Assembly (NCBI GenBank): GCA_013995675.1
Contig: VWRR01000001.1
Location: forward strand, 248,001-312,000
Length of the DNA: 64,000 nucleotides
From: Cyanidiococcus yangmingshanensis
Lineage: Eukaryota; Rhodophyta; Bangiophyceae; Cyanidiales; Cyanidiaceae
Reading direction: 5' to 3'
Shown: positions 42,520 to 52,515 of the stretch, piece after piece
How the letters are laid out: the number at the start of each line of letters is the position of its first letter
Position numbering within the stretch: the stretch's first letter is position 1
Program-made: the position numbers and the translations under genes
Notes under the pieces: generated by a model
The model's database searches: none
What the model was told of the DNA's origin: nothing
Seen by the model: the letters and a program-made list of their open reading frames with translations, nothing else

Positions 42520-43507
42520 CTGGTAAACTTTTGATAGAATCACCCCGGGAGCTGATTGGTGCTCCACAGGTACGAATTGACGTGCCTTGCCTCGAACGAA
42601 TCAGCGCAGATGGAGCGCTTGTCGCATTCATTCAACATAGTCCTCGTATCCAGGAGGAGTTGGATCCGTCTTTACATAGCCATGAAATTCGCGATTCGTC
42701 CATCTTCAATCCTGACCAGAAAGGACCGCCTTTCCGTCACAAAACCAAAAACACAAACGTGTTGCACGATATACTGCGTAGAAAGCTGCCATGTGCAGTA
42801 CCTGGAGTGAATCTTTGAATAGGAATGCGTCGCCATGGAGACGCTGCCGTGGGATATCACATCGAGACGAATCTCATGTATTGTGTGAGAAACGGCTCGA
42901 CGGCGGTTCGTCTTCAGTGCCTCCCAACCCAACTATTCTCGAAAATGATATGAGCGTATTCAGATTCCGTTGTGGCCACAAGGATGCTGGTTTCTTCCTA
43001 TTCCGCGGAGATGCTGCTCCGGCGACACATCGGATTCTGGGTGCGTCTTGTACTTGCATAGATACCCAAGATTCGAGACGAACGTCCCTTCATCGATACT
43101 GCTACAGCTGAGGCACGTTCGCCTCGAACCCTTGATATCTATAGAAGTAAAAGACACACCCCGGCAGTGAAACGGTGGATCTTGAATGCCTTCGTTGCAG
43201 GAGACCGCTCGTTTCTAGCGTGCAGTGCGCCTCATCACAAGCCATATGGCAGCAGCCTCCTTAACAGCGAGATAATGATCTACACTGGCATTGTCTTGGT
43301 TGTACGCAAGCTTGTCCGCCTGAACCCCGTCCAGCTGTGGATCGAATGAACCGCAGGCGCCAATGAGCTCTTGCAAACCTCGCAGACGCCTATTATGCAA
43401 GAACGCGAATGCACCGGGTCAGTCAGCTTGAACGTCGTCATCAGAGAGCATAAATAGATGCTGCGAAACCTCTGGCCGAGGCATTGGTTTTGATCACCAT
43501 CACAAGG
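42520..43507. other. Spacer between ctpA and acylaminoacyl peptidase
   Basis: About 1 kb between convergent genes. Open frames of up to 105 codons exist but match nothing I know. Confidence 0.45.
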
Positions 43508-46435
43508 TCACTCATTGCTGGCTTGCTGTTTCTTGGCGAGGAACTTGAAAAGCCACGCAAGGCACTGTATCCAAGCGTCATCGAAACTTGGTGAATCGTC
43601 AATTGCGTGGTTGCTCCGCGGATAAAACAGAATGCGGAGCGCGTTCGCTTTCGTGCGTATCGCTCGCGCCCACTGGAAACCTTGTAAACTAGGCACGCGC
43701 TGGTCATGCCCACCAAGCTGTAGCAACGTCGCTGCCTGCACCTAGATCAGCTTTGGTTATGGGCGAGCACGAGCGCATGCGAATCAGCTCTGCATCCAGC
43801 GGCGGTCGATGAATGTTCTCGCAAACGGCAGTGGTGTTCATATCGGTAGAGCCGCCGGAATTCATCGGGTCTCTGATCTTGGTCTGGCCACTGAACGCAA
43901 CCTCGAGACCACATTCGTGGTAGCACCAATCGGTGATGTCCGTCTGCGACACCATGGATGCAATGTCGATAACTGGGTTACGGAGCACGACTGCACGAAC
44001 GAGTTTTGCGTATTGCGCACTGAGATGGGCTGCCAGAAAACCGCCGTGGCTGCCACCTACAATGGCAATCCGGTCTCTGTCGACAGACATCCATTGAGGG
44101 CGCCATGGAACCTGGTTGCCACGATCAGCTTGTTCTTGGCCATCACCACCCTGGTCAGAAGAGTCACGGCGGAACCATGACCAAAAATCTTCACATTCGA
44201 GGACGCACTGCAGCGCAAGTCCACATTCACGAACATCTTGATCCCCAATTCGACCAAGAAGGGAGCGAAGTCGAGTTTCTCCTTGACCGAGGGAGCCGCG
44301 ATAATTCGGTACAACGATGACGCACCCGATGCTGGCCAGCAGCGCTGCGCCCGGGTTCCATACATTCGCCAAGAAGCACGCGTGTGGACCCCCGTGAAGA
44401 AACAACACAACCGGAGGGCCGCGCTGTGAGTCAACCAAAATCCCATCATCGGGGGCAACGACGATGGCCTCGAATCGATCAGCCGGGTTCGCTGACTCGG
44501 GTAACCAACCACCAGAAGACAAAGACAGAGAGACAATGCCCAGACGGACAGACTGGAGCCTGTTCCCGGTCCATGCTCGAAGATGGTGCCTCTTCGGGAT
44601 TCAAAGGAATCCCAAGCCGCTTCGTAACACCTGCCGGTGGCCCCAAACTTCCATCCACAACAGGTGATCGAGGCGTTTTCAACCACGTCCGATGCCTTAG
44701 CGGATACGAGCCGGGCAATCAAGCGAATTGTGGGTGCGTTCACCAAAGTCATGTCTGTACCGACCACAAGATCGATCGCCATCCGACATCGCTGACAGCC
44801 ACACTGACGAGAGCATGGTAAGCGACAGCGCCTTGTCGCAAGAACCTGCTGCCATTCTGACGTGTGCACCGGCCTCCTCTCTCAGAAGGACGAGTTCCTG
44901 TTGATCTCCGATTCAAGAATGCAGGCCATGCTCGACTTCCTATGATCGTATTCAAGGACGATCCATTCGGATCCGAGCAGACCATCCTCTCCTTCAAGAA
45001 GCGCTCGGGAAGGATTTAGAGGGTAGAAACCTCCTGGCCATTCATCAGCTGCAGGGAGCGCTTCACCATCGGCCTGTAGCAGATAACGGCACTCACCGAT
45101 CAGAACGGAGCGCTGTGCTGATTCCCCGAAGATGAGCTTGGACTCCACGATCCAATGCGCACTACAATGCGGTGCATCACAGGCCGCTTCTACCCAAATG
45201 AGCAAGTCGTTCTGAAGGAATCTCGGACAAGTGCGGTTGCGGGGCGGTTGCGATGGTTCGCTTCCCTGTACGAAATCGACGCGGGCCACAAGCACCGACT
45301 GGCGATCTCCAGAATTGTTCCCACTACTTGTCCGACGCTCCAAATGAGCAAGCACAAGGAAGCTCGGACGATCGGTGCAGTAGATGTGACCGCGCGGCAC
45401 ATCTACTCGTCTTTGGCGAGCGATCCAGACAAGCGTATCTCCCCGGCACTGCGGGTCACCGACATCCATCTGGGCTACAGGCACTGGCACCGCTGAATCA
45501 TCAATCTCAAGAGGGTCGACCCGCCAGCTTGCAGGATCTGACGCTTGGACATCAAGCGCGTAGAGGCGAGGATGCAGTTTTCCAACATACTGCTCACCGT
45601 AATCATCTACGTGACGGAATGCGGAGTAGGTTGGCAACTCGGTTTCAGTCGCAGCGTCCGGATGCCCGGTCTTGGACTCGCCCCGGATCTCTTCAGAAAG
45701 AGATGGGTTTGTTGCTGCCTTTTTGCAAGGCTCGGCAACGTAGAAGAACGCTTGCTGGCTCGAACTGTAGGCGCATCCCGCAAACATGATGTCACGATAC
45801 ACATCCCCATGTATTTTTTCCGTGCGTATGCAGCGAACGAGACGCGACGGAAGGTTGACTCCATCTTGGGTCCGCTCGTGCTGCCAGAGCTCGACAAGAG
45901 ACGGTCCTTGGGAACGCTTCGCGTCATCTAGGCTCGGTTCTGTTGTCGGTGCGTTGTAGAAGAGTAGTCGATAAGGTGCATCGGGAGGATCGCACGCGAG
46001 CGCATACCGCACTTCGGAGGCAATCATTGGCATTCGCATGATTTTTTCAACTTGAGGTGACATCTCGGCCTCGGATGCTGCATAGGCGTCTCCAGAGTCA
46101 GATGGCAGCCGCTCTGGTATCCGCAACTGAATCAAGTACTGTTCCCAAGAGACATATCGATACTGACAACCAGTGCGAGGTTCTCGTTGCTGACTCCCAA
46201 CCTCGATCGTGACCAGTAATGCACTTGGATGGACATGTTGATCAAGTTCCTCTGACGGATAGGTACTGCTCTGGGCAACGGGACCTAGCTTCCCAGCGTT
46301 CGTGCAACTGCTACTTGACCATACCCAAGTCGTGGCAATTCGGGCGGACACTGGGTTTACAGCGTCACGCGCAAACTCTTCATAGATCTTAGCTGCTATC
46401 TGCTCCTCCTCCCAAGTGCACGGGTCTCTGTTCAT
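43508..46435 (-). CDS. Acylaminoacyl-peptidase-like serine peptidase, about six +1 frame breaks
   Basis: A prolyl-oligopeptidase-family enzyme resembling APEH, which removes acylated N-terminal residues from peptides. The N-terminal beta-propeller part (46435 to about 44915) is one clean frame, with sequences such as ALACDPPDAPYRLLFYNAPT and DTLVWIARQRRVDVPRGHIY. The C-terminal hydrolase part has FLHGGPHACFLA (oxyanion), VVPNYRGSLGQGETRLRSLLG, IAIVGGSHGGFLAAHL (nucleophile Ser), VLRNPVIDIASM, TDWCYHE, LGGHDQRVP (acid) and FYPRSNHAI (His): a complete triad in APEH order. Between 44915 and 43740 the frame steps forward about six times, each by +1. The last is anchored between SPITKADL and QAATLLQLGG. 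The propeller half is free of breaks. A TATATAA sequence lies about 110 bp upstream of the start. If all breaks are real, it would be a pseudogene. Confidence 0.82.
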
Positions 46436-48760
46436 TCTCTATCGCACGTAACGGACAAGCAGCGAACGGGCGTTCGACGTGCTTCTCGGCCAGGACTGGA
46501 AGTCTCAGCCCGGTGCGTCCCGGTTGCTGCAGCCAACAGCTTATATAAAGGTGTTTGTTGGCAGGTTTGCAGGATTCTATGCCGCCTTTGACAGTTGATG
46601 GTTCACTGCTGCAAATCGAGTCCTATTTTGTTCAGAACAAGTAGGTTATTGCGGCCGCTCATCATCGTCGCATGGATATGCTGGATCATCACGAGATTCG
46701 CACTCGATCCGCAAGGAGATAGAATCCATATCTTTCGTCAACGACAAACAATGAAAGGCTTCGTTTGAAGGGCTAGGGGAAAGCTCCACGATTAGGATCG
46801 TCTATGCGACAGAGCACCTGGACTGATCTTTCACTTGAATGCGGTTTGGCAAGAAACTTGGACCGATCCCGCACCAAAGCGAGGAGCGTCCTTGCTTCCC
46901 CGATGATCGCTGGAACGGTGCTCGTCCGCTGGAGACACTCAGATTCACCTTGAATCTGAACGGCCAAAACGGGACGAAATGCGAGAAGACTGTTCGATTC
47001 AGTCGACTGAATACGGGGATGAATCTGTACAGACGTTCATCACTGCGATTGGCGCAAAGAGCCGCACAAGGATGCATAGTCCGAGAGATGGCTTTCGAGA
47101 ACGCCTATGAAACTCAGCCAAGTCATGAGGGAATTCTGAGAGAAGACTTGTTGCATATTCATGTTCTGTCAGAAAAGCGTTCAATGTGTGCAAAGGAGCG
47201 TTTCATAAAGATCTCGAGCGTCAACGTTCGAGCTCTTGGCGACGACGTGCGCGCTCCGATACCCTCTTCATAGAATGGCGTTTATGGAAGTCTTCTTGGA
47301 GCTGATCGAGCGGAACCTGCATGGAAACGTGTCCGAATCCGAAACTCTTTATCGACGAGAAGTCTCGATCGTTCTGCCGGTGTTCACGGATATGTTGATC
47401 CAAGAAACGATCCTGCAAAGAGCCGAACAAGCGCAACTCGTTTCAACAATCCATAGAAAGGTCTGGTTCAGATTCACAGGTGAGATAGTCGTACACCAAA
47501 AGTCTTTCTCCCACAGACTCTTTCAACGGCTAGTACAATAAACTGCTCTAATTTGGCCATGCACATTGATTTCGCTCAAATCATGAGCAGCTGCTCGGTT
47601 AGGAAAGAAAACACCAGCTACGTGGATAGGAACCAGAGCACCGAAACGCGTGCTTCCCTGATCAGTCAAACCAGATCCATCTGCAAACGTTTTATATGGA
47701 GCGGCTTCATCAATCAACCTACAACTACGGATGCGCAGCCGCGCTCGAAAAGGCACATCTTTGTGCCCGTAACCCATGCAATAGGAGAAAAGTGCCTTCA
47801 ACGACAACATGCCCTCAACCGTGGCTCGGAAATCGACTGATAACTCAAGAAGAAGAAGCTTCTCATAGGTCCGTCACGAAAGTACTCTTGTGACTCCCAG
47901 GTCGGTCCCGAATCGATTCAGTTCCTATTGCCCGGAACACCCAACACCAGCATGGACACGCATCATCCGTGTCGATGATACGGCGGCATTCCATCATCAT
48001 CACGCGCAGCGTCCGCCGAAAACGCATCCGACGTCATCTGCTGCTGACGTGTACCGACGCGCATCTCCGCCGGCGCCTCGATGGACATCATCCTTCGCAT
48101 CTCCTTCACAGACGGAAACGTGCCTGCGTGCGCCAAACCATATGGCACAAGCCGCGCTGGACGCCTGTTCAAGTCGAAGCCCTGTCGTCGAGCGATCGTG
48201 GCGGCCATGCGCCAACGGATCCCCGCGCACAAAGACGGGATCCGCTTCCCAGCGCGCCAACGTTGATGCGCGGTGTCGGCGCTCGTTCCCGCGAGCGCGC
48301 ACCCTGCGAACGAGCCCATGGCGGTGCAGGCGTCGCTGGCGAATGGCTTAGCAGTACGCAGATTGTTCTGTCTACGCTGGACACAGAACCGGGGCGCGTT
48401 TTCGTCGCTATTGGGGCGGAAGCACAATATATCCTCAATACAGTCAAAGGAGGTGAGCGGGCGCGCTGCAAGTTGGGTCTGTGTGTGAGCACTGCCGACA
48501 CGAGACTGAGAAACGGCTTGGAGATTCTCCTATCTGCTCTCTCTCTTGGAGAAACCTATATTTATTCTAGGGTATTCTTTTTAAATTTCACCAAAGAGTG
48601 ACCCATTCCTCTGATTGGGTATATTTATTTGATCAGCTGATTCTGTAACGGGCATCAACGCTGTGGCGTCGTGTGATCTTGGTTGACGTGCCGCAGAGGC
48701 TTGTTGACGGTCACGATTTGGCGCACTTGTTTCTTGAACGTGAGCGCTTTTCGTTGGACC
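46436..48760. other. Divergent 2.3-kb spacer
   Basis: Between the APEH-like gene and the glycosyltransferase-like gene. Several open frames of 90-210 codons exist, but they overlap each other and are Arg/Ser/His-rich without motifs. A palindromic TATATAA lies at about 46545. Confidence 0.5.
46540..46552 (-). promoter_or_regulatory. Candidate TATA box of the APEH-like gene
   Basis: CTTTATATAAGC on the minus strand lies about 110 bp upstream of the ATG at 46435. The sequence is near-palindromic, so its direction is not fixed, and no other core element supports it. Confidence 0.3.
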
Positions 48761-50338
48761 ATGGCGGTGAAGAACTACGGCGTCTTACCCGCGCCGGCCA
48801 CGGAGAACAGACGATCACGTGATTTCCTGACCAACATATTGGAGCGTGTCGGCGTTGAGCGGCCTCCGGTACCGGCGTTTTTTCGATCCCTTTCGGATCC
48901 ACGACAGTTCGCTGCGGCACGGTATTGGGTCGCTTCCTGGTTCCTGGTAGGCAGCAAACGCCAACGACTCGCAAAGATTTCGGGTCTTTTCTGTGTGACG
49001 TTTGCGATCATATTCACCTTAACCTCTTTCCGTGCTGATACGGGACTGTATCGTTATCAAGGAGGCGAGCATGCTGAAAACGCGCGCGAACGTCGAAATG
49101 CACGGCTCAACACAGAGCTTGTGCGGCGCTGGTGGCTTCGGGCCGGTAACACCTCCTACAGTCGCACCTGGGATAACATTCCGATGCTGGCGAATAGCCT
49201 TGATCTGCAAGTGAATCCGGACCCTCTCCATGGCTCAGATGACCCCTTTGTGTACTGTTCAAAAGCGCCGCTGTATATCGATGTTGCCGAGGCAACCAGA
49301 AGGGCTGTCGTTGCGGCAGCACATCCACCGCCTGCGATCTCTATCGTATTCGTGACCAAACGACCTGGCGGCTACGACGTGCTGCTCAACTCGCTAGCCC
49401 AGCAAACACGCAACAGTCCTCTCGACTATGAACTCATCTGTGTTGACGAGTTGGCACCGTTTCGATCGGAGCTCGTTCGCACACAGGCTCGAGAACTCGG
49501 TGTGAATCTCGTGGCCATGGTACCGAGCAAGCCACGTCAGCCACGTTATCATTCGCTGCCATTTGGAATATACAATGCCCTGAATACCGGATTTCTGCTC
49601 AGTCGCGGCCGCATTATTACGGTTTTGATGGACAATGGGTGGTTGCCTCCGAACTATATTGAACGCACGCTCGAATTTTATGATGATCCAGCCCATGAGC
49701 GCTCTTTTCTGGCGTATCCAGAGTGGTTCTTCACCACGGATAAGCCGGAGCAGCATCGCCTACACGATCCGCTGACATCGCATCTGTTCTCTGACCCTTG
49801 GCTGGCCCCTCCCGTGGAGTACATGGAGGGTGGACGCATGCACGGCAAGTCTGGAATCACGAATGTACGGCCTGGTTACATGCGCCCGGAGGAACTCGTG
49901 CAAGCATGGCGGCGCGGTGAACCCGCAGGGTTCGTTCCCCAAAACCCGAATGCGGGCTTCTGGGAGATGAGTTTCTGTACCTGTCCATGGAGCGCTATCG
50001 AGGAGCTGAACGGTCTCGAAGAATGGCTTGATATTGGGGATGATTGCCACGAGAGCAACTTACGCCTTCGAGCTCATCGCCTGGGTTACGATCTCTGGAT
50101 CGATGGGAACACCATCATCCAGAATATTTGGCACAAATTCTACGAAGATTCAAAAACATGGAATCGATATGCATCGGATACGAATATTCCTCGCTTTTTT
50201 TCGGAGGAGATGCCGGCTATTCAGGCAGGAAAACGCCCTGTTGTAACGCAGGACGCCCAAGTGGACTGGAAATTATGGCGCAAACTGGATTGTCCGATAC
50301 AGGTTGCTCGCCCAGGCGCGGTATTTTGGTCACCATAG
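48761..50338 (+). CDS. GT-A-like (family 2-like) glycosyltransferase, type II membrane protein
   Basis: A single-span membrane protein with a glycosyltransferase-like lumenal domain. A cytosolic N-terminus of about 70 residues precedes a hydrophobic anchor (SGLFCVTFAIIFTL). The catalytic-like part begins ISIVFVTKRPGGYDVLLNSLAQQTR, with the start of a GT-A nucleotide-sugar domain (beta strand, then loop and helix), and YELICVDE; the usual DxD acidic patch corresponds to VLMDNGWLPPNYIE, where DNG replaces DxD. RRGEPAGFVPQNPNAGFWEMSF, WLDIGDDCHESNLRLRAHRLGYDLWID and HKFYEDSKTWNRY follow. The donor and acceptor sugars cannot be told. The ATG at 48761 is preferred: upstream in-frame codons are only non-ATG. 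Single exon, no frame break. The related C-terminal half lacks homologues I can name. Confidence 0.6.
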   Translation: MAVKNYGVLPAPATENRRSRDFLTNILERVGVERPPVPAFFRSLSDPRQFAAARYWVASWFLVGSKRQRLAKISGLFCVTFAIIFTLTSFRADTGLYRYQGGEHAENARERRNARLNTELVRRWWLRAGNTSYSRTWDNIPMLANSLDLQVNPDPLHGSDDPFVYCSKAPLYIDVAEATRRAVVAAAHPPPAISIVFVTKRPGGYDVLLNSLAQQTRNSPLDYELICVDELAPFRSELVRTQARELGVNLVAMVPSKPRQPRYHSLPFGIYNALNTGFLLSRGRIITVLMDNGWLPPNYIERTLEFYDDPAHERSFLAYPEWFFTTDKPEQHRLHDPLTSHLFSDPWLAPPVEYMEGGRMHGKSGITNVRPGYMRPEELVQAWRRGEPAGFVPQNPNAGFWEMSFCTCPWSAIEELNGLEEWLDIGDDCHESNLRLRAHRLGYDLWIDGNTIIQNIWHKFYEDSKTWNRYASDTNIPRFFSEEMPAIQAGKRPVVTQDAQVDWKLWRKLDCPIQVARPGAVFWSP

Positions 50339-50817
50339 CAGCCTCGTGACGGTTTTCAGACAGCCATCCGCGTGCCCTCTCCGTGTGACGCTAAAGAGGA
50401 ATGATTAGAAAGTACATGAGACGATCACAGAATAGCGGGACAGTCTCCTATGCCAATGGTGTGAAGGTTTCGTCCAGCCAGGAAAAACGATATTGAGAGC
50501 CTTGCACCCTCCGACTCGACAGAATCTTAGTTTGAACCTGGTCGGTAGGGGCGCGTGATCTCAGCCCTGATCGTTTCGAAATGGTATCCATGGGGCAAGT
50601 TTTTATCCAAACAGGGCCTGCTGCTCCTGGTTCGCCACGGAAAAAGCGATCAACTCACGAATCCATCCGCAAAGGCATCCTCGCATCGAAACGGATTTGG
50701 AGCGAGTTCGATATACGTCTAGCTGTTGCAGGGCCACCCAGCGCACGGAGAGATTGGGAACAAACCAGTCTGACCTATAAGTAAAGCACCGCGGCTTGAA
50801 GCTTTTGAGACTCCAAC
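50339..50817. other. Spacer between convergent glycosyltransferase-like gene and COX10
   Basis: About 0.5 kb, no recognised feature. Confidence 0.5.
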
Positions 50818-52515
50818 TCATGGGCGAGGAGGTGGCAAGTAAGGCAGCGGAGGAATGAATTCGTAGAACACCTCTGGATGAGGGTGATTCCGCCATCCAT
50901 GGTGGTGCTCGTGCCACCAACTCAAGCGATGAGACTCCTTTTTGCTTTCAGATGAGACACTCCCGGGTGCAAATCCTAGCTCGAACATCGGCAACGCAGT
51001 TGCTGTTTCTGCTCGCATTGGACCCGCCGAGGCGGAATAGGATGCCTCGGCTGTTTGTTGTCCAGGCACTGGTGCGGGTGCATGTTCTGCAGGCAATCGA
51101 TGCAGCAACATTAGAGCCAGCGTTAACGGCAGATAAAAGATACTCTGACGGAAAAGTTGACGAGCCACCGCCGTATCCAGAGGTCGACGCACCAGTTGTC
51201 CCGCTTTGAGGGCCATCCACAAGGCTAGGAGCGCGTTTTCGAACCCGAACCACGAAGCGCAGATTCCCTCGCTTACGAACCACATGCCGGTTGGAATTAA
51301 CGCAATGGAAGAGAGCCAAGCCAGACGGGCATTCCACAGCGGGTTGGTTTGGGCAAGCATTCGGTACCCAGCAACAGCATAATCCGTCCGACAGAGCAGA
51401 GCAAGGGCATGGAAATGGGGAATTTGCCAGAAAAATAGCAGTGCAGCAAGCGGTAGCCCTGTCAGCGGCAATCCAGATGTATTCGCACCGTCAAGGTGTG
51501 CGTCGCGAACAGGTCCCCTAAAAGGTGATGCAGCATACCAACCCATCAGTGGTGGCACTGCTCCGACGAGCGCACCGACCCATGTATTGACCGGCGTCAG
51601 CACCTTGAGCGGTGTGTAAACGGAGACGTACAGCAAGGTATTCCCAAGGCCGAGCAGAGCTGTGGTTGGCGTGGTCCCCGAGTACAAAAATACCACTCCA
51701 GTGATACCACAAAGGCATGCAAATGCAAGGGCATGTCCTACACTCAAACGACCTGCAGGAAGCGGTCGAATGCACGTGCGTCGCATCCTTGCATCTAGAC
51801 GCGATTCGATAATTTGGTTCATCGCATTGGCCGAGGCAGCACATAGAAAGGTGCCACAACTTAGCCACACAAAGCTTTCGACTCGATTCCATTGCTCGCG
51901 AATGGCAGCGAGCCACGGATTTAAACCGAAAGAGAGAAGGCCTTCAATCGAACGAGATCGGGTCGGTCGCTGGTCTTCCGTTTCCTGCTCGTTAGGATGC
52001 AGCAAATAACCAGCTTGTGCTGATAAAACCACCATACCGGTCAGTCTGTACTTCGAAAGACGTAGATAATCCCACAAGACCGAACGAAAGCTACTTAAAA
52101 GTGGACTTCGAAGCGTGCGCTCCGCAACCAGCTCAGTGGAAACAGACACTCCATGAGGAATACTCGTGGCGTACCGCAACTGGCTTCGGCCGGAGGCGCC
52201 ACAGCAACGCTCCAGACTACGTCCACCGATATCTTTAGCACGAAAGCGAAGACATTCGCCGCCACGCGTTGATATCCGGTGTATTGGACTTGGTTTCACA
52301 CCCGAAAATAGCTGCCTCCGAGGAAACGAAGAGCGCCCGGGCTGAGGATTGAACGCCTCTAACCTCCGCCAAACCGAACCGTCTCGCGCGCTACAAGCTC
52401 GTGCAAGACCCCCTCCAGCACTCTTTAACTCGTCGATTATTGCCCGCCGAGAGAACCATTCATGGACAGCAGAGAGGTTAGCGCAGAGTCTGTCTCCTGG
52501 CCAGCGACGCAGCAT
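50818..52515 (-). CDS. COX10: Protoheme IX farnesyltransferase COX10, mitochondrial
   Basis: Adds a farnesyl group to heme b to make heme o for cytochrome c oxidase. An Arg-rich presequence of ~110 residues (MLRRWPGDRLCANLS...) precedes the UbiA-type membrane domain. Signatures: RLSKYRLTGMVVLSAQAGYLL, ASANAMNQIIESRLDARMRRTCIRPLPAG (NxxxDxxxD-type with the heme-prenyl RTxxRPLP), VSVYTPLKVLTPVNTWVGALVGAVPPLMGW, FFWQIPHFHALALL and DYAVAGYRML, all typical of COX10. An unusual tail of about 90 residues follows the last span: it is Pro/Ala-rich, then W/H-rich (HRLSWWHEHHHGWRNHPHP) and ends YEFIPPLPYLPPPRP. Single exon, no frame break. Confidence 0.93.
   Translation of the reverse strand: MLRRWPGDRLCANLSAVHEWFSRRAIIDELKSAGGGLARACSARDGSVWRRLEAFNPQPGRSSFPRRQLFSGVKPSPIHRISTRGGECLRFRAKDIGGRSLERCCGASGRSQLRYATSIPHGVSVSTELVAERTLRSPLLSSFRSVLWDYLRLSKYRLTGMVVLSAQAGYLLHPNEQETEDQRPTRSRSIEGLLSFGLNPWLAAIREQWNRVESFVWLSCGTFLCAASANAMNQIIESRLDARMRRTCIRPLPAGRLSVGHALAFACLCGITGVVFLYSGTTPTTALLGLGNTLLYVSVYTPLKVLTPVNTWVGALVGAVPPLMGWYAASPFRGPVRDAHLDGANTSGLPLTGLPLAALLFFWQIPHFHALALLCRTDYAVAGYRMLAQTNPLWNARLAWLSSIALIPTGMWFVSEGICASWFGFENALLALWMALKAGQLVRRPLDTAVARQLFRQSIFYLPLTLALMLLHRLPAEHAPAPVPGQQTAEASYSASAGPMRAETATALPMFELGFAPGSVSSESKKESHRLSWWHEHHHGWRNHPHPEVFYEFIPPLPYLPPPRP

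Noticed and set aside
33800-44600. A shared NNN-G-GTN context at several frame steps (BRE1, PPAT, APEH, USP14, NRAMP) as a programmed shift signal
   Set aside because: In most cases the extra base can sit at several neighbouring positions, and family alignment sometimes favours another one (for example the PPAT SEET site and the NRAMP site), so the shared context may be chosen by eye.
47969-48601. 210-codon open frame rich in Arg, His and Ala
   Set aside because: It overlaps equally long frames on both strands, has no motif and reads like a high-GC shadow frame.
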